Below, one piece after another: positions 10,933 to 23,292 of a stretch of 64,000 nucleotides of DNA; position 1 is the stretch's first letter; every line of letters starts with the position of its first letter. The stretch is from Saprolegnia diclina VS20 (Eukaryota; Oomycota; Saprolegniomycetes; Saprolegniales; Saprolegniaceae), in the NCBI RefSeq assembly GCF_000281045.1, contig NW_008246115.1:226951-290950 (forward strand), written 5' to 3'. The notes beneath the pieces are model-generated. The model saw only the letters and a list, made by a program, of their open reading frames with translations. It did not search any database and was not told the origin of the DNA. The position numbers were made by a program, and so were the translations under genes.

Positions 10933-12935
10933 ATGAAGGTCCTCCGCCCGACGACGCCCGCGCTCGCCCGCGCCTTTAGCTCCGGCTACGTGCAGAAGAC
11001 CGTGATCCCGACGTACCACTTCCAGAAGTCGCTCATGCGCCTGCCCGTGCCCAAGCTTGAGGACACGCTCAACCGGTACCTTCTCGCGGTGCAGCCAGTC
11101 GTGTCGCCCGATGAGTTCAAGGCGACGCAGCGCGAGGTCGAGGCCTTCCGCACGGGCCTCGGGCCGCAGCTCCACGACGCCTTAGTGGCCCGCGACAAGG
11201 CGTCGCCGGAAACGAGCTACATCAACAAGTGGTGGTTCGAAATGTACGTGCGTGACCGCCAGCCCGTTGCGATCAACGTCAACCCGCAGGTACGGACGCC
11301 TCTGCCTATTGCTATTGTCTCAATTCGCAAATCGCATCTAGATCAAGATCAAGGACGACCCGAACCCGGCCAAGAACGCGCAAAACCAGCGCGCGGCGTC
11401 GCTCATTGCGTCGTCGGTTCGCTTCTTCCGCACACTGCGCGACAAGCAGCTCGAGCCCGATGTCTTCCACACCAAGCCGCAGCACTCGAAGACGGCGCTC
11501 TTTAACAACGTCATGAAGATGCTGCCCGAGGCCATCTCGTTCTACGGCGCCGCCGCCGTCGGCGCGTACCCGCTCGACATGAGCCAGTACAAGAACCTCT
11601 TCCAGTCGACGCGTGTCCCTGGCATTGGCGAGGACTCGCTCCAGGTCTTCCCCGACTCGAAGCACATTGTCGTCCAGCGCGGCAGCGACTTCTTCAAGTT
11701 TGACGTGCTCAAGGCCGATGGCACTGGGGTCGCGGACGCTGAGATTCTCGCGCAGATCGACGCCATCTTGGCGACGCCGGCCAACTTGACGGCGAATGGT
11801 CTGGGCCTTATGACGACGCTTGGCCGTGATGAGTGGGCGTCGGCCCGCGCCCACCTGATCGCATCGGGCTCGAACAACGCCGCGAGCCTCCGCGACATCG
11901 ACAGCGCGCTCTTCATGGTACACTGCCATCCTCGTTTCGCCGCTACTCGTCTGACGAACGTGCTAGGTGACGCTCGAGCACGCGTCGCCCGAGTCGGACC
12001 GCGATATCTCCCGCACGTTCCTCACGGGCAACGGCAGCAACCACTGGTTTGACAAGAGCTTCCAGCTCTTGGTCGCGGCCAACGGCAAGGCGTCGGTCAA
12101 CTTTGAGCACTCGTGGGGCGACGGCGTTGCCGTCCTCCGGTACCTCAACGAAATGTATACGGACAGCATCAAGCATAGCCCGCTGCCGGGCGGCGAGCGG
12201 TCGGCGACGGCCGCGCCGCTGTCGTTTACGTTCTCGGACGACACGAAAGCGACGTTGGCCAAGGCGCGGTCGACGTACGACGCGTGGACGAAGCGGCTGC
12301 TCATCGAGACGGTGGAGACGCCCGTGACCAAGGCGATTGGGGCGACCCATGGCATTGGTACGGACGGCGTCATGCAGATGGCGATCCAGCTCGCCCACTT
12401 CCGGCTCCATGGCCACTTTGTCTCGACGTACGAGAGCGCGAGCACGGCGGCCTTCAAGCACGGCCGCACCGAGACGATCCGGTCGTGCACGAACGAGGCG
12501 GTGGCCTTTTGCACGGCGATGGAGAACGCGTCGTCGTCGGTCGGGGACCAAGCGGCGGCGCTCCGCTCGGCTGTCAAGAAGCACAGCGAGCTCACGAAGA
12601 ACGGTGTGATGGGCCAAGGCTGCGACCGCCACCTCTTTGGCCTGCGCAAGATGGCCGAGATCGAGGGCCTCGACCTCCCGGGCTTGTACACGCTGCCCTC
12701 GTACAAGACGATGAGCCACATCATCCTCTCGACGAGCACGCTCTCGAGCCCCAACTTGGACGGCGGCAGCTTTGGCCCTGTCAACGAGGACTGCTACGGC
12801 ATTGGCTACGGCATCGAGTCGATTGGCTCCATGTTCCAGCTCGCGAGTTACCGCAACGACCTTGGTGACATGCGCGACCTGCTCTCCAAGAGCGTCCAGG
12901 ACATTGAGGCCGTCCTCGTGGCCACCAAGAAGTAA
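10933..12935 (+). CDS. CPT2: Carnitine O-acyltransferase, CPT2 type, probably mitochondrial
   Basis: Three exons: 10933-11289, 11342-11917 and 11967-12935, encoding 633 residues, the usual CPT2 size. The enzyme transfers acyl groups between CoA and carnitine; CPT2 works in the mitochondrial matrix at the entry to beta-oxidation. The catalytic motif is FEHSWGDG, with His at about residue 359, preceded by the substrate motif GSNHWFDKSFQLLVA. The start ATGAAGGTCC gives an Arg/Ala/Ser-rich presequence (MKVLRPTTPALARAFSS) expected for mitochondrial import. The C-terminus has SSPNLDGGSFGPV and DCYGIGYGI, conserved in the family. Both introns are about 50 nt and end in CTAG. Downstream lies a 1.6 kb gene-free stretch. 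Confidence 0.93.
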
Positions 12936-14528
12936 GAATCGCGTATTCGAATGTTAGAAACCACTGCCGTTTGTCAAATAATATGATGAAAAGTTTGTCT
13001 TTTGGAGATTTATGTACGTACTAGCTCTTCCCGGCTTGCCACGATTGATGTGGAGCGTTTCAAGTTTGGCCAATCAGAGTCGAGTGGCATCCGGCGGTCA
13101 TGACGTGGCAGCCGCAAATGGCTCCTTTGATCACACGCTGCTGTACAAATGTAGGACGACAACCAAGTGGCATTCAGGACCACATCGACTACGGGTGGCG
13201 CGCCCACCGTATGAGAAGAACTGCTTGGCAGAGCAGCTCGCGACAAGGTGTAGCTGTATCGTCTCCAGGTACCGACCTGGTATCGCTGCGCTGCGATAGA
13301 TATGGGAGCTGCCTGTCGTCGACGTCACGCAACTACGTGGTGGGATTGCAAGAGGGCGGTACATACCAATGCTTGCGCATGTTAGTACCGTAGTTCGAAC
13401 GCATCCAGGTGCTAGAATAGCTGTCGTGCGAGCCAAAAGAAGCCAGTAGAGGTCCTGCTTCCATGCTGCAAGTTGGCCTGCGACGTCCTTGGATGTGGGC
13501 GGCGGTAGAGTTGTCGTTGCTGCTACAGGAACGTGACGAACGCTACGCAGTTGGCGCCTTCCATTGCTTACCAGTGTACGTCGCGGACGGTCAGCAAAGA
13601 ACCGCGCGCCGCTCGTTTCCTTGCACCGACGCCACGTCACGGCACTTGCAGGATCTCCGCATTCGGACCGAGGAGATGTGGGAGCATATCGTCATCAAGA
13701 TCTTCGAACGATGCGTCAACCAAAACAGCTCCGAGTTAATCTGCCTCCATGGGCGCGCGATGAGGACCTTCCCTGCTGCCCCTGCGTCATACCGGTATCG
13801 CTACCAAGTGGTCGATTGATCACACTCACTCGATCTGGTTCGTCGAGCCGGACGCAGCGGTCGTTGCCCAGGTTGCTTGAAGTTGCTTGGCTGGGTAAAG
13901 TAGCTTTGCATACCCAGAAGAGCAGCGGCAAGGTGGGGGTACCCCTCCCCGGGTACGATCGCAACGCGACGACGCGAAGGATCCATCAAGGGCGCCTTGG
14001 ATGATCCATCAAGCGCCGAACGTGCAGCCGCCTACGCAGCCGCCGCGTGGCGCTATGCCCAATCGGCATGAGCTCGAGATACCGGCAGGCTTCCACGCTT
14101 GCCATCCCACGTCCGTGCGGCTGGTTAGCTACTTGCATCTGGCGTCTTCGCCACGCGCAGCGCACCAATGGCTGTCGACAGTCGCAGTACGTCATCAGAT
14201 GCGCTTGCAGCGACGGTGAAGCTGCTGCTTGGCGCTCCCGCTCGAGCGCGTCCGTCGGGAGCTTGAGATGGGCACAGAATTCGGCATGGCCATAGGCCCG
14301 GGTGGGGGCCACGCGATACGCGTCTTGGGGGCGGGGGCCCTAGGAGATGGGACCCGGCGCGTTTCATTGGTCCGTAATTTCATCACGTGATGGGATTGGC
14401 TGAAAAACCGTGCAACCCGGGTCTCGGCCAGATGACGCTCGGGGTTCGGTTCGACACATCGCCTCCCAAGTCCCGCACCTCGTCCGAGGACCTCATCACC
14501 GCCCGCCCGCTCTCGCCGCCTGGGTCTC
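12936..14528. other. Gene-free stretch of 1.6 kb
   Basis: Short frames on both strands lack the G/C third-position bias of real genes here, and none shows a domain. CCAAT-type boxes occur at 13069 (GGCCAATCAG) and 14393 (GGGATTGGCTG). Confidence 0.55.
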
Positions 14529-16420
14529 ATGAATCCCGTCACGTCTCTGACCGCATCGGCCTCGGCCGCGGTCCTGCTCGGGAAGCTTGGGAACCTCAAG
14601 CGGCCACAGACACCCGTCGTCGACAAGACGAATCCGTTCATCGGGTACTTCCACAAGGGCTCGACGCCACCGCCGCCGCACCGGCTGCACCACGCGCCGC
14701 GCCCAAAGCATGCGCCCAACAAGCAGTACCACGCCCACCAGCGCTTCGCCGAGTATCTGAGCACGTCGTCGTCGCGCCACTACGAGCCGAAGCGTTCAGC
14801 CAAGCCCCACCAAGCGACAAACACCGCCCATAGCAAGTTGCTCGAGCACTCGACCACGTCGTCAACGGCAAGCACGGCGCCATCGTCGGCGTCGGCGTCG
14901 CCCATGCTCGACGCGCCCTTCTCCCGCCGCAACAGCAGCGTCGACCTTGCCCGCGCCGACGACCGGCCCGTCGCGCCGGCGCCGTTGACAACGCTCCCGT
15001 ACTTTGCCGCGCGCTTCAACCAAGACTTCAAGTCGCTGCGCGTCTTGGGCCAGGGTGGTCAAGGGTGCGTGACCGAGGTCGAGAGCAAGCTCGACCACAA
15101 GCGGTATGCGATCAAGAAGGTGCGCGTGCAGGCGACCACCGATAGCCGCGAGAAGAACCGCCACCTGACGCAGGTAGAGACGCTCCATGACCTACCGTGC
15201 CCGCATGCGTCCAATGTAGAGTCTCCGTGAGGTGCACTTGATGGCCAACCTGCCGCGCCACCCCAACATTGTGCGCTACTACACGTCGTGGCTCGAAGAC
15301 GAAGCCGAGAACGTGGTCGCGCCAAGCCCAAGCGTCGACGACGACGACGAAGCGTCCATGGCGTCGGAGGAGTTTCTCTCGTACGACGCAGGTAGTTCGT
15401 GCGGCTTTGAGTTCGAGTCGGCCGAGGACTTGATGGCCGACCCGGCCGCGAGCGTCGAAGCGCCGACCAAGGCGCGGACGTCGTCGACGTCGTTGCCCGC
15501 TATCAACCTCTTCATCCAAGTACATGTTTCGTCTCTGTCAGAGTATACGGAAGGCCTCATATTGTACGACGCTAGATGGAGCTCTGCAAGCAAACCGAGT
15601 CCATCTCGAACCTGGCGTCGTGGCTGCGCTCGACCAGCGACGACCGCGTCACGACGCGCGCGGGGCATGCGATGGCGATGCAGCTCTTCACCGACGTCGT
15701 CCGCGGCATCAAGCACATCCACGCCTTTGGCGTCATCCACCGCGACATCAAGCCCGACAACATTTTCCTCCAGAACGGCGTCGCCAAGATCGGCGACTTT
15801 GGCCTGTCCAAGCACATGCACGAAGCGACGTCTGTCGACGATGGCTTCTCACCGTCGCCAACGCTCGTCGAGAGTCCGACCAAGTCGACCAACAGTCACA
15901 CGACGGCGCTCGGTACGTTCTTGTACGCGTCGCCCGAGCAAGTCGGCCGCGGCCAAGCGCCCCAATCGACGTTTTATTCGGAAAAGGTGCAACTCGATAC
16001 GTTGAAACATTGAAAGTAACGCGCATCTAGTCGGACATTTTTGCGCTCGGCGTCATGCTTCTCGAACTCTGCTCGTCGTTTTCGACCATCATGGAGCGCG
16101 TCCAAGTCCTCACGGCGGTGCGCCACGGGGTTGTGCCCGCAGCAGCGCAAATGGCCTTCCCCCTCGAGATGGGCTTGGTGGCCAAGATGACGGCCTTGGA
16201 CCCGCGTGACCGGTACGTCGCCTCATCGTGACGCTGGCCTCATCACGGTCATGATCGTGTAGCCCCTCGGCCGACGACATCTTTTCTGCTCTCTCGCCGA
16301 CGTGGGGCGGCGTCTTCCAGGCGCTCCAGGACAAGGTGCATACACTGTTTGTATTCTGTTTGCTCTGCTCACATCGTCTTCTGGTAGCCGTGGATGCAAC
16401 TCGACTCGCTCGCCGCCTAA
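14529..16420 (+). CDS. Ser/Thr protein kinase, eIF2-alpha kinase (PEK/GCN2/HRI)-like
   Basis: Six exons: 14529-15173, 15220-15519, 15576-15986, 16031-16212, 16263-16335 and 16388-16420 (547 residues). Catalytic motifs are complete: glycine loop LGQGGQGCV at about residue 173, lysine in YAIKKV, HRDIKPDN with Asp at about 372, DFG at about 389 and activation-segment end GTFLYASPEQ. The motif VRYYTSWLE followed by an acidic Ser-rich insert of about 70 residues between the two lobes is characteristic of eIF2-alpha kinases, which phosphorylate eIF2-alpha under stress. The N-terminal 160 residues are low complexity (Ser/Pro/His), with no recognisable RWD, haem or lumenal sensor domain. Kinase identity is firm; the eIF2 substrate is inferred. 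Confidence 0.87.
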
Positions 16421-16527
16421 GGTCGACCAGCTGCGTAATCACTCCAACATAATGGTTGCTGCAGCAAACACACAAAAGATGCAAAACAAGATTAGACGGA
16501 GGATCGATGTGGGGACCGATAGGCGCT

Positions 16528-18504
16528 TCAGGCGTCGGCGCGCGCCCGCTTGAGGCTCCACGCCTGCGCGGCCTGGAGGAGCTTGAGGTTGGACTGCGCC
16601 TTCTCGTCGTCCGGGAAGAGGTAGTCCGTGTACTCTTCGAGGCCGAGTTCCGAGCCGTCGTCAGCGTACGCCATGCGCTGCTTCTGCACGCGGCGCGGCA
16701 TCTTCTTCCGGACCGCTTGGGCGCTGGTGGTCGTGCCGCTTGCGTCTTCCATCTGCAGCCACGATTCGAGGAGCGTCACGCGCTCCTCGTTCTTCTCGTC
16801 TTCCTTGAGGTTGTTGTATGCGCGCGTGAAGACGTCCCGTGCCATCTCCACGTCTTGCGTCGCCTCAAACTGAGCAAACGCGATCCAGACCTTGACGTGC
16901 TTGGTGCGTTCGAGGAGGCGTTCGTAGAGCTCGCGCGTCTTGTCCCACTCGCTCAGCTCCGTCTCGAAGTCGATGAAAGCCTTCCAGATCATCTCGGGCT
17001 TGTCCAGCAGACTCTGGTTGACGGCGAGCTCGTAGATCGCGCGGGCGCGGGTGGTTTCGCCGACCGTCTTCTCCATGTCGGCAAATGCCTTCCACGCTGC
17101 GCAGTTGTGGGGTGCAAAGAGCAGCCACTTTTCGTACAAGGTGCGGCACCGGTCGACCTCGCCCATCATCCACTCGAGGCCAATGTAGCTCCGGTAGAGC
17201 TTGGGCGTCGGGCACCGACCGAGGGCTTCGCCGAGGACACGGCGGCAGCTGCTCACGTCGCGCTGGCGGAGGTAAAACTTGGCAAAGAGCACCCACATCT
17301 TGGAGAAGGTAAAGGTCGCATGCGGCAGCAGCGCGATGCACTGCTCGTACACTTGGCGCGCCTCGTCCTTCGAGTCGGCGACGAGCTCCATGTAGACAGC
17401 GTACTTGATCCAGAGAAAGATATAGCGCCGCCAGTAGACCTTCTCGGCAATCGGCGGGACGTTGGCGATCGCCCGCTCGTACACCTCGCGCACGGTACCT
17501 TCGGTGCCTTCGTTCTCTTCGAGCGTCGCGTACTCGAACCACGCGTCATAGTCGAGCGGGTTGGCCGCGATCTGCGTCTCGTAATGCACGCGGCGCTTGG
17601 CGACGACGACGTCGTCGATGCGCTTGCGGTCGCCGTGCTGCTTCTCAAAGCTGATGAACGCATTGTAGAGCCCGACGGCCTCGTCTTTCGGGAGCTTGTC
17701 GAGCGCGTACTTGAAGATCGCGCGGGCGCGCTCCATCTCCTTGCAGCGCTCTTCAAAGGCGGCAAAGGCGATGTAGACCTTCTCGGAGCGCTCGTCGTCG
17801 CGGAGCTCGACAAGCGCGCGCTCGTAAATGGCGCGGGCGCGGGCGAGGTCCTTGCCTTTCTCTTCCCACATGGCAAATTTGAGGTACGCGCGCTCGGCGA
17901 TGTGGCACATGAGGTAGCGCTCGTAGATGGCGCGGGCGCGCGCGCGCTCGTTCGCACGCGTTTCGAGCTTGATGTAGCTGTACCAGGCCTGGTCGTCCGG
18001 CATCCACTCCATCCAGCGCTCAAAGATCGCGCGGGCCGCGTCCAAATTGCCAATCATCTCTTCCATGAACGCATACTTGTACCAGAACTGGGCCACGCGC
18101 GGATGCAAGGTCACGGCGCGGTCCCAGATGTTGCGCGCGTGGTTCACAAACTTGTTCTTCATCTCCATCTCGGCGTACTTGAGCCAGAGCGAGTGGTTCT
18201 TGTAGTCGACGTCCAGCGCGCGCTCGTAGATCGACCGTGCCCGCTCAAACTCGCGCTGCGACTCTTCCCACTGCGCGTACTTGATCCAGTTGCCCATGTG
18301 CTCGCGCTGGCGGCGAATCGTGTCTTCAAACGTCTTGCGCTTGCTCATGCGGTACTCATCGAGCTCCTCGTCGTCCTCGATCTTCCGCCGGCCGATCCGA
18401 CCGGGCGCCTCCTTGCGCTCTTGGGCCTCGCGCAGGATCTGCTCGGCCGTGATCTGGATCGGCGCCGGCGCGCGGTTCTTGACGACGCTCTTCTTCCCGC
18501 TCAT
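16528..18504 (-). CDS. CRNKL1: Crooked-neck-like pre-mRNA splicing factor (HAT repeats)
   Basis: Single-exon minus-strand gene of 658 residues from the ATG at 18504; an earlier GTG at 18519 is in frame but unlikely. The protein is a continuous array of HAT (half-a-TPR) repeats such as [20 protein letters not shown] and [20 protein letters not shown], with the N-terminal [13 protein letters not shown] typical of CRNKL1/Clf1. This protein is a core component of the Prp19-associated complex and is needed for spliceosome activation. Its 3' end is only 107 nt from the 3' end of the kinase gene, so the pair converges. The opposite strand carries a 708-codon open frame over this gene, which I regard as a codon-bias shadow. 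Confidence 0.95.
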   Translation of the reverse strand: MSGKKSVVKNRAPAPIQITAEQILREAQERKEAPGRIGRRKIEDDEELDEYRMSKRKTFEDTIRRQREHMGNWIKYAQWEESQREFERARSIYERALDVDYKNHSLWLKYAEMEMKNKFVNHARNIWDRAVTLHPRVAQFWYKYAFMEEMIGNLDAARAIFERWMEWMPDDQAWYSYIKLETRANERARARAIYERYLMCHIAERAYLKFAMWEEKGKDLARARAIYERALVELRDDERSEKVYIAFAAFEERCKEMERARAIFKYALDKLPKDEAVGLYNAFISFEKQHGDRKRIDDVVVAKRRVHYETQIAANPLDYDAWFEYATLEENEGTEGTVREVYERAIANVPPIAEKVYWRRYIFLWIKYAVYMELVADSKDEARQVYEQCIALLPHATFTFSKMWVLFAKFYLRQRDVSSCRRVLGEALGRCPTPKLYRSYIGLEWMMGEVDRCRTLYEKWLLFAPHNCAAWKAFADMEKTVGETTRARAIYELAVNQSLLDKPEMIWKAFIDFETELSEWDKTRELYERLLERTKHVKVWIAFAQFEATQDVEMARDVFTRAYNNLKEDEKNEERVTLLESWLQMEDASGTTTSAQAVRKKMPRRVQKQRMAYADDGSELGLEEYTDYLFPDDEKAQSNLKLLQAAQAWSLKRARADA

Positions 18505-20215
18505 GCTGCTAGCGACCACTCCCGGGTCCGCACAAAAGTCCGCTGCGAGCTATTTTATTATTATTATAACCTAATACGTTAAACCGTATTCAACGCGTTT
18601 AACCCAATCGAGCTACTGGCACGCCACTTTACGGATACTGTACCGGATAATCGGGATTGCCACCTCGCGTTCCACACATGTGTGTTTTCACCCTATTTCC
18701 CACACGACAGAATTTATCGCGTGAAGAACGTGAAGAACGTGAAGAACGTCGTGTACGTGGCCTGTCCGCTGGTGTGAGCTGCGGTGCATGATAATTTGGC
18801 TCCTTTTGGCGCCCAGTACCCACGATCCGAGCACGGCCGCTGTCAATGGCGTGTCATAAAGCCTCGGTGGGACCATACAGTGTACTGCGTAACACTGTAT
18901 CCACAACGCCGCCATACAGATTGGCAATGATTCCTCGAGGCAAACGATGTCGACCAAGCGCTTGGGAAGCTGCGTGTCCATGCACATACGCCGTTGGCAC
19001 CTGCCTGCAGCTCCTGCAGTTGCGGCGCACTCTGTCACTTTGCGAACGAGCCTGATTCGGTCCGTCCTTGCACTATATATTGTGCTGGGTACGGCTAAAG
19101 CATGCTATAGATGGAGGGCCTTCGCCTTGCACTTGAGCACTCCGTTGGCGTCTTGCAGTTTGCCAACGCGACGGGAAAGCAATGACCAGCCTAATATACC
19201 GAGTGGTGGCGACGAGCGCGCGAAAAATCGAGCCAACTGGTCAGCGTACGGTGTAGGTTCCGCCGTTGAGACAGGATGCGGCAATTGCCAAAGATCGGCA
19301 ACTGCGTCAGCGTCACACGCCGCCACGCGCCGTCAAGCGCAACCTCGGCGACGCTGTTGGCAACGCCGGTTCTCTCTGAGGCGTTCGAGCTACTCGGAGA
19401 AGCGACAACCATCGGTCGACCTCGTGCTTTTGCGGCAGCTACTTTCGAACGCACTGATGGGAGAGTTCCGGATACCGTGATGGGATGCCGGATACGAAAA
19501 AGGCCAGAAGGGCTGGGCCAATCACCGTCGCTGCCGGGAAATAGTTTGCTGAATCGCGACCCAAAACATTGAAGTGCCCACCGATCATTTTCACTTGGAT
19601 TTCACACGTGGGAAATGCTTGAGCCTATTTAAATTCGGCATTCCAGGCTGCCACGTTCGCGCCGTGCGCCTTCAACAAAGACAGCAGAGCCTCGACAACG
19701 GCGAGTCCTCTTGGCGATTACTGTGCGTGATGGACCATTACATGTGTACGACGCGGTGGCCCCGCACGGCGCTGCCCATCAATGACAACCCTATCATTTC
19801 TGAGGTGCCGAAACAAACGTGCCATCGTTCAAGGTTGCCGCACGTGGTTGAATGACGTTGCTCGATGATGGATGTGACTAGTACGAGTCAGGACCGTATG
19901 TGGCATGACAAGGCTGCACGGGTGCTAGGCGCAAGCGCCGCCTCTCGGTCTTTCTCTTCCGTTGTATAAATGAGCCCGCGAGTGGACCATGTCTGCGCAA
20001 AAACCAGGTCCGCTCGCTGCCGCGACATGGCGCCCAACCACGGTCGCATCGAGCGGCCGTCGCGCCCAGCAACCGGCAAAAGCTCAACTCACGCAGTTTG
20101 TGGTCGCTGTTGTTGTTGACGTGTGCGGTATTTGCGGCATGTGCCACCTCCATTTGGATTTCCCACCGTTTCCCACGCGTGAACGACTGGATAAAAAAAC
20201 ACGGTGCTTCGTTTC
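18505..20215. other. Gene-free stretch of 1.7 kb
   Basis: No supported coding frame. It holds a 9-bp triplicate (GTGAAGAAC) at 18721-18749 and scattered CCGGATA-like words (18630, 19466, 19488). The last 200 nt probably contain the promoter of the PX-PDZ gene. Confidence 0.55.
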
Positions 20216-23200
20216 ATGGTGGATTGCGAGCAGCTGGCCAATTCCGCTTATCGACAGGAAGAGGCGAAGATCAACAGCAGCATGTACGGCCAGTTCTCGG
20301 CCCATCGGTCGTACAGCCTCGCGCCGGCCAAGGCCGTCCTCACGGACGCGCCGACGAAGGCCAAGGACCCGCTAAGCACGAGCAAGAAGCCGCCACCGTC
20401 CAAGGAGAAGAAGCGCGCGACGACCATCGACTACGAGATGACAGTGGGCGACGACGTCGCGCAGGCGTACCACGACGCATCCATCGCCATGGAGCTACCC
20501 CAGCCGTACGTCATGGAGCTCAACAAGAACTTTGTCGTCGTCGAAAACTGTGCCCAGCTCACGACGCTCCTCAGCGCGGCGCCGATCCGCGCCCAACCGC
20601 TGGGGTACTATCGCACGTCCGACGGCTTTGACATGTACGTCGCTGCCCAGCCTACATACTTCCTCATACTCACGTCATATGCTAGGTATGTATTCGAGTG
20701 CACCCTCGGCGCGACGCCCGTCGAGAAGCGAAGGTACGCTGCACCGATACGACCATATGCGCTCATTCCGTCCTTGTAGCTGGAAGATCCATCGGCGGTA
20801 CCGTCACTTTGACGCGTTCTTGGCGCAGCTCAACACCCTTGCGCCCTCGATGCGGTTTCCGTCCCTCTCGGGGTCGTACCTGCAGATGTTCCGCGCCAAG
20901 CAATGCGCCGACCGCCTCGTCGAGCTCCACGCCTGGCTCGAGAAGGTGTTTGGGCTTCTGCAAGCCGCGCAGGCCGCGCAGTCGCTGCCCGCGCCCTCCA
21001 AGGCCAACCCGCACGCCAAGCTCTTCGTCTTGCTCTGCAGCTTTCTCTTTGCGGGCGCCAACACCCCGTACATTTCGTCGACCGCACCAACACTGGCGCT
21101 CCCAGCCTTTGCATGGTCATACCAGCAAGTCACGATCCGGCTCACTCAAACGCCATTGTATCCTTCCAAGGTCCGGTCGTCCATCGAGTCGGATGCCGGC
21201 CTCGGGCTCCGTCTCGCCCCGGCGCATCGCGCCAAGGAAGAGACGATCACGGTCTATCGCGGCGCTCTCGTGCAAGCGTTTTTGCGGCACCAAGTCGACA
21301 CAGACCTCCAGCATGTTCGTCTCGGGTCGCACCTCACTCATATCAACGGCGTCTCGGTCGAGGACGAGGAATTCACCTCGATTCTGTTCCAACTGCGCTC
21401 GATGGCGCGGCCGATGCAGCTCACCTTTCGCTTTGACCCGCGCCCGCACCACTTTGAAGACGAGATGCCGGAGCGCGACCGGCTCTCGAGCATCGCGACG
21501 AGCGACCGCGCCAACTCGGTGTACATGGCCGGGGGGTCCGTGGACGTGACCGAGCCGCAGACACCGATGCGCGTCTTTGAGTCGGTCTTCTCGGACACCT
21601 TTGGCCGCAAGCGGACAGATACAGTCCAGCTCCCTGATGACGTCAACGAGGAGGTTGAGAGCAACCAAGATGACGTGATCGAGTCCTGGGACGACGTCGG
21701 TGGCTTTGTCATGGACACGATCTCGCACGGGTACTTTTTCGCCAAGCTCCACGGCGCGCCCGCCAAGGCCAAGCCGACAGGTACACGTCGTCGCCACGAG
21801 TGTGGACAAGTTGTCTCATCTTGGAATAGACACGGCCTTCGCCACCGGCATCTGGAGCACGGCCGCCGGGCCGATGAGCGTTCAGTTTACCGGGTGCCGA
21901 CTGCGCGGGAAGGACGCCGTGTACCTCTCGGCCACGCCCATGGTACGTGCTTCGCGCGTGTGGTCGTGTCTCATCATTCTGATTTTCTTATAGCTGTTTA
22001 ATGCGCCCGAGCCAAAGAACCCGTACGATCTGGCGCACTAGCCGAGCTCATGCTCTCGACATGTAGGCAACGCAAGCAAGAGCGCCGTCTCGAGCGCGGC
22101 ATGGTGCTCACGGCCGTCAACAAGGAGTCGACGTTTGGTCGGTCGTTCAAGGACGTTGTCAAGCTCCTCGAGACCGCGTCGCAGCCGACAGCGTTGACCT
22201 TCCGCTGGTTTACCGGTACGAAATCGCAAACCTGAGTTGCAGGTTTCTCATATCGTGACTGGATAGAATACAGTCTCTTTCTCGGGCCCAACTTGGATGC
22301 GGTGGACCAAACGCTCATCAACCGCCACATTCGCGACGACCCGACGCCAACGCCGACAGAGCTCAACTCGCTCCTCGAAGCGCAGGTGCGTCCACTTGAT
22401 AGATCGATACCTCGATAGTTAGCGAATGTTGTGTAGGCCAAGATGTTTCGTAGCCTCCAGACCGCGCTCAATGAGAACGCGTCGCTGCGCAAGGACATGC
22501 AGGTCATCCAAGAGTCCAACCGGCTCGTGCGCGAAGACCACGCGTCCGCGCTCAGCGCCTACAAGGGCCTCTTGCGTGCGAACGAGCGGCTCGTCGAGCG
22601 CTGCCAAGCGCTACAGTACGCGCTCGAAGACGTGCATGTGGACGTGCAGCAGACTGCGAAAGAGCGCCGTGCCGCCGAAGCTGCGGCGGCGACCGCGGCC
22701 GCGACGCTGAGCTCGCACTTGGAGAAGGCGCGCGTCGACTCGGTCCACTACCTCAAGGCCCACGAAGCGCGGTGCCTCGCCGAGTGCAACAAGTCGATCG
22801 AGGTCGCCAAGCGCGTGGCCGAGGCCAAGACGAAAAAGCAGGTGGACGACGCAGTGGCGGCGCTCCGAGCGCAAACGAACGCCGCGATGCAGCGCCTCGT
22901 CGAGGAAAACGCCGACGAAATCGAGTTTCTCAACCAGCAGCTCGCGCTCTGGAAGCACCAAGTCGAGGTGCTCACCGAGTCGGACCGCCGCGAGCACGCC
23001 TCGTCCTCCAAGCAATCAAAGACCCTCGAGGTACTCACGACGATATGATGTGCACACAAATGACACTGGCATCGTGTAGATCCCCGAAGACGCATTGTTG
23101 CGGGAGATGGAGCAGCTGCACGCCCAAGACCGCCGCGCAGGGTCGCGCGTCCGGTCGGCCTCGAATGCCGGTCCAAGTACCACCACCACCAACAGCAATA

Positions 23201-23292
23201 GCTCGACCAGTAAGGGCGGCAACAGTGCCAGTGCGGCAGTGCCCAAGCCCTCGGTGTGGGACCGTGTTCTCGACTCGATGATCGGCGACTGA
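20216..23292 (+). CDS. PX-PDZ-PDZ-like-coiled-coil protein (sorting-nexin-like scaffold)
   Basis: Nine exons: 20216-20634, 20686-20733, 20780-21780, 21830-21942, 21994-22022, 22067-22215, 22267-22385, 22437-23030 and 23080-23292 (894 residues; exon lengths sum to a multiple of three). A PX domain starts near residue 133 (YYRTSDGFDMYVFECTLG, then SWKIHRRYRHFDAFLAQL with the RRY basic motif), expected to bind phosphoinositides. A PDZ domain follows at about 265-365 (loop GLGLRL; LRHQVDTDLQHVRLGSHLTH; INGVSVEDEEF). A second PDZ-like unit lies at about 495-590 (GPMSVQFTGC, LERGMVLTAVNKESTFGRSF). A long coiled coil spans about 625-840, with a Ser/Thr/Asn-rich tail. The first intron is 51 nt, a multiple of three, so its retention would not shift the frame; the PX alignment favours removal. 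An endosomal adaptor role is inferred. Confidence 0.82.

Noticed and set aside
16456-18582. 708-codon open frame on the plus strand
   Set aside because: It is exactly antisense to CRNKL1, whose HAT repeats are unmistakable. The high G/C third positions create long antisense frames; no domain is seen in this one.
20686-20779. Retention of the first PX-PDZ intron (20635-20685)
   Set aside because: It is in frame and cannot be excluded by frame alone, but it would insert 17 residues into the first PX strands and has a canonical GTACGT...CTAG layout.
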